This document shows, piece by piece, positions 61,321 to 64,000 of a DNA stretch of 64,000 nucleotides. The stretch covers positions 1,193,501 through 1,257,500 of the forward strand of contig WARS01000034.1 of the NCBI GenBank assembly GCA_008933995.1, given 5' to 3'. Under the pieces are notes generated by a model. That model saw only the letters and a program-made list of their open reading frames with translations. It was not told the origin of the DNA and ran no database searches. Origin of the DNA: Datnioides undecimradiatus. Lineage: Eukaryota > Chordata > Actinopteri > Lobotiformes > Datnioididae. Each line of letters opens with the position of its first letter. The first letter of the stretch is position 1. A program made the translations under genes and the position numbers.

Positions 61321-62430
61321 AGCTGTTCTCTATGTTCGTAACTATTGTATACAATTATATAATTGTTTTATGTTATATAACTATTTTATTGCTGTTAAAA
61401 TATAAACACACACATAAATACATGCACATACATATACACACACACACACACAAAGTGCAACTTAAAATAAGATTCATTTTTATATTGTCAGCTTTTTGTA
61501 TCTGTTATTCTAAAGTATTCTCACATTATTTATAGTGCTACTTCATCAAAATCCTAAAATTAGGTTGGCAAATGTTAGGACAGACTGCTCCCATCTGAAA
61601 GTTTTACAGTTTTTGCAACACTTCAGTGTGATATTAATTTGTGATGCATCTGCCGCTGTTGACTCATCCACACATCTACCTCCTTGCCCTGACGAAAGCT
61701 CACCATTGCATCCCAGGTCTCACCCACAACACTTTTGTTAAATTCCTCTCTCCCTAATGTGCGTGTGATGAATATTTTTCAGATGCTTCCTCTAGGCCAT
61801 ATCTGATCAAAACAAATGCACCTGCACTTTTTTTTCCTTCTTGCAACTGCAACTCCCCCAGGACGGGTAAAAATTGACTCCCTGGCTTCCTCCACCAGGC
61901 AATTACGTGCCATCTGTTCCCATCTTGGTTGTTCCAGCTCGTTTTGTTTCTGCGATTGTTCGTCTAATATCATAGGCCTGAAAGTGTTAGAGTGGAAGGG
62001 GTGGGTGGGGGTGGTAGTAGAGAGGGGGACACAAAAATGAGGAGTGGCATGAAGAGGAATTAATCGAATCTAACAGCAGAACCAGATCTTCCCCTCTGAA
62101 AGGAGATAGTCCCACTAGAATGAGGACCATTACCATATTCATCACCTAATATTGCCTGCTGTATGCAAAGTGGGAGAGAAGAGTGCAATATGACTTTCTT
62201 GACCGCTTTTCTAATTCCATCCAGCAAAGCTTGGAGACTTCTTTTTTAATTGTTTGTTTGCAACAAGTCCACTTACTTCCCGCTTCACTGTGATGCTGCC
62301 ATTTGTTTGGGAGTGGCAATAATAACCCATTAACTTCCCCGTCATACCTTGTGCTGATATTTATATATATATGGTTGTTATGCTGCCATGCTGAATCACA
62401 TTATTGTTTTGTTACAGTAACTATTGGGCC
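61321..62430. other. Intergenic, no gene seen
   Basis: AT-rich at 61330-61560 with a short (CA)n at 61437-61452, then ordinary sequence. No coding signature. Confidence 0.45.
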
Positions 62431-62439
62431 CATTACTCT

Positions 62440-62700
62440 CTGCCACACACACAGGCTGGAAGCAGCGTGTAGATTTAATTGCAGTGATGTTGCAGGCGAA
62501 GCGAGCAGCTGGATTGGAGAGTTTTAACAGTGATATCAATAACGCAGCGACACCTTAGGCCGATATAATTTTCCATCTCTCCTGACAGAGCGGAAGATAG
62601 AAATAATCAGTCACAACACCAGCCAGGCAGCCTGTAGGACCTCGTGTGACATCCAGCAACTCTGATGGCTCAGGACCCATCTGTGTCCAGGGGGCAACGC
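62440..62700. promoter_or_regulatory. Candidate conserved non-coding element
   Basis: Repeat-free block with 'gatttaattgcagtgatg', 'cagctggattggagag', 'gtgatatcaataacgcagcg', 'ggccgatataattttcc' and 'gaaataatcagtcac'. It has homeodomain and E-box motifs and no splice-flanked frame. Texture-based call. Confidence 0.38.
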
Positions 62701-64000
62701 TCACTCTGTGTATGTGTGTATATTTGAGTATGTGTGTGTCTAAGGATAATTGGAGAGACGATGTTGGATCATATAAGAAGAGGGAATCTGTTACACTGCT
62801 TAAAGGAACATAATGTACATAGATACAGTAAAATAACTTGATTGACGTTATTTTATTTGTTTTGGCAAGTTATGTATGATTAGTGTAAGGACATTTTTCT
62901 GTACCATGTAAAAATTGTGCTTGCTTTGAAAAACGCTTGTTTCTTTTAAAGTTAGATATTTAACAAATTTCTAGTAGAGAAAAAAAATTATCTGCCATGA
63001 CAACATGACAAGATGCAATTCTTATTTCAAAAAGAAAAAATGTACCTTCCCTATGTACTCTCTGGGCAGTTAATGATATTCAGCTCACTCTTTAACTTGT
63101 TTTCCTCTGTAATTATTCTTAAGTATAGTCTGCGATGTCTTAAGCCTCCAAACAGAGACAAGGAGTGTGTAACAACTACACTTTACCAATGTATGAGGTG
63201 GAAAACTCCTGTATAAGCTTGAGCATAAGCTCAATTTTTGTCAAACTTACAAAAATCCATATCAGGGCAGCTGAATTGGAATACTAGTAAGCAGCTGTGG
63301 GTAGATGATGCAGATGTTGAACATGTATTGCATCAAACATGCCACCCTCCTTTCCAATCTGCACAGATTTGAAAATGAGTGTGATTGGAATTACACAAGG
63401 CAACATATGAAGGCAAATATGTGTGGTTCTCTAATTGGGACCAAGTCTTTTTTAAAATCTGTTCTGAGTGCACAGACCTGCAACAGACTGCAGACAGACT
63501 CCTCCTAAACTAAATACAAGTCAGACATCTGCAAACTGTTGTGTAATGTAAAATTAACAACTCCCTCTCATTTATATGCATTTATATATCTGATAGGTGT
63601 GATGTGATCTTTCTCCAAATATTAATGCATCTCCACTCCTGGAACTGTAACAGCTGGTTCAAGACACTTCAAATTATGGTTGTGATTTATACTGCAGGAT
63701 TAAGGTTTTTTTAAAATGGCAGTACAAAGTACAATATCAGGAAAACGTGCCGCAAGTACTATATAATGCAAGGAATAAACTACTTTCACGTTTGACTTGC
63801 TGCTCAGTACCTCTGCCGTAGAGCACACGGACAACTAAAGTTAGTTAGACATTGCAGTGTTATACATACATAACTGTAACATATACTCTGTTCTGTACAG
63901 TGAAGCACATCTGAAAAGAACACAGTGCTGTAGGAGCAAAGGTTGTGCGCTTGAGGTTTTTTTTTCGGAAGCTTTGTATTTGCTGACATCTAGTGGTTAA
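62700..64000. other. Intergenic, no gene seen
   Basis: AT-rich single-copy-looking sequence. Short frames at 63013-63216 and 63305-63508 have no recognisable domain. Confidence 0.45.

Noticed and set aside
1..64000. tRNA, rRNA, snRNA or microRNA genes
   Set aside because: No A/B-box pairs with a cloverleaf, rRNA-like segments or convincing microRNA hairpins were recognised by eye. A structure-based scan was not possible.

Overview
This is vertebrate nuclear DNA, most likely from a teleost fish. Coding sequence is very sparse, introns are large with GT-AG splice sites, (CA)n/(GT)n microsatellites are frequent, and several degenerate interspersed repeats resemble families I recall from fish genomes. 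There is no operon structure, phage, CRISPR array, tRNA or rRNA. I could run no search, so identities rest on recognising protein families by eye.

Two developmental genes are identified, both on the minus strand. (1) vangl1, a planar cell polarity four-pass membrane protein, is present only as its 5' part. A CpG-rich promoter/first-exon region lies at about 29.2-30.2 kb. The start-codon exon is 18535-18867 and the next coding exon is 10504-10630. The large transmembrane exon that should follow is not in the window, so the gene runs off the left edge with its third intron exceeding 10.5 kb. (2) nhlh2 is a neuronal bHLH transcription factor with its whole 123-residue reading frame in one exon at 40305-40676. 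An 865-bp intron separates it from a non-coding first exon ending at 41582.

A third, unidentified minus-strand unit lies inside vangl1 intron 3: a TATA box (4679-4686), a short leader, and a first coding exon of 63 codons ending at a clean donor (4333-4521). It may be the start of a nested gene.

The layout is: 1-10503 vangl1 intron 3 with the nested exon candidate; 10631-18534 intron 2; 18868 to about 29.9 kb intron 1; about 30.2-40.1 kb intergenic; 40.1-42.25 kb nhlh2 and its promoter; 42.25-64 kb a gene-poor flank upstream of nhlh2. The intergenic parts mix decayed repeats with stretches of repeat-free, homeobox/E-box/TCF-motif-rich sequence that look like conserved enhancers, as expected around a neurogenic transcription factor. 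Those calls are inference from sequence texture because conservation cannot be measured here.

The most interesting points are the head-to-tail nhlh2-vangl1 linkage (matching the NHLH1-VANGL2 arrangement I recall in human, with no casq2 between), the nested TATA-driven exon, a MITE-like family with long inverted arms carrying a perfect RFX X-box, and a ~45-bp near-duplicate element on both sides of nhlh2. I found no evidence for a wholly new biological system.
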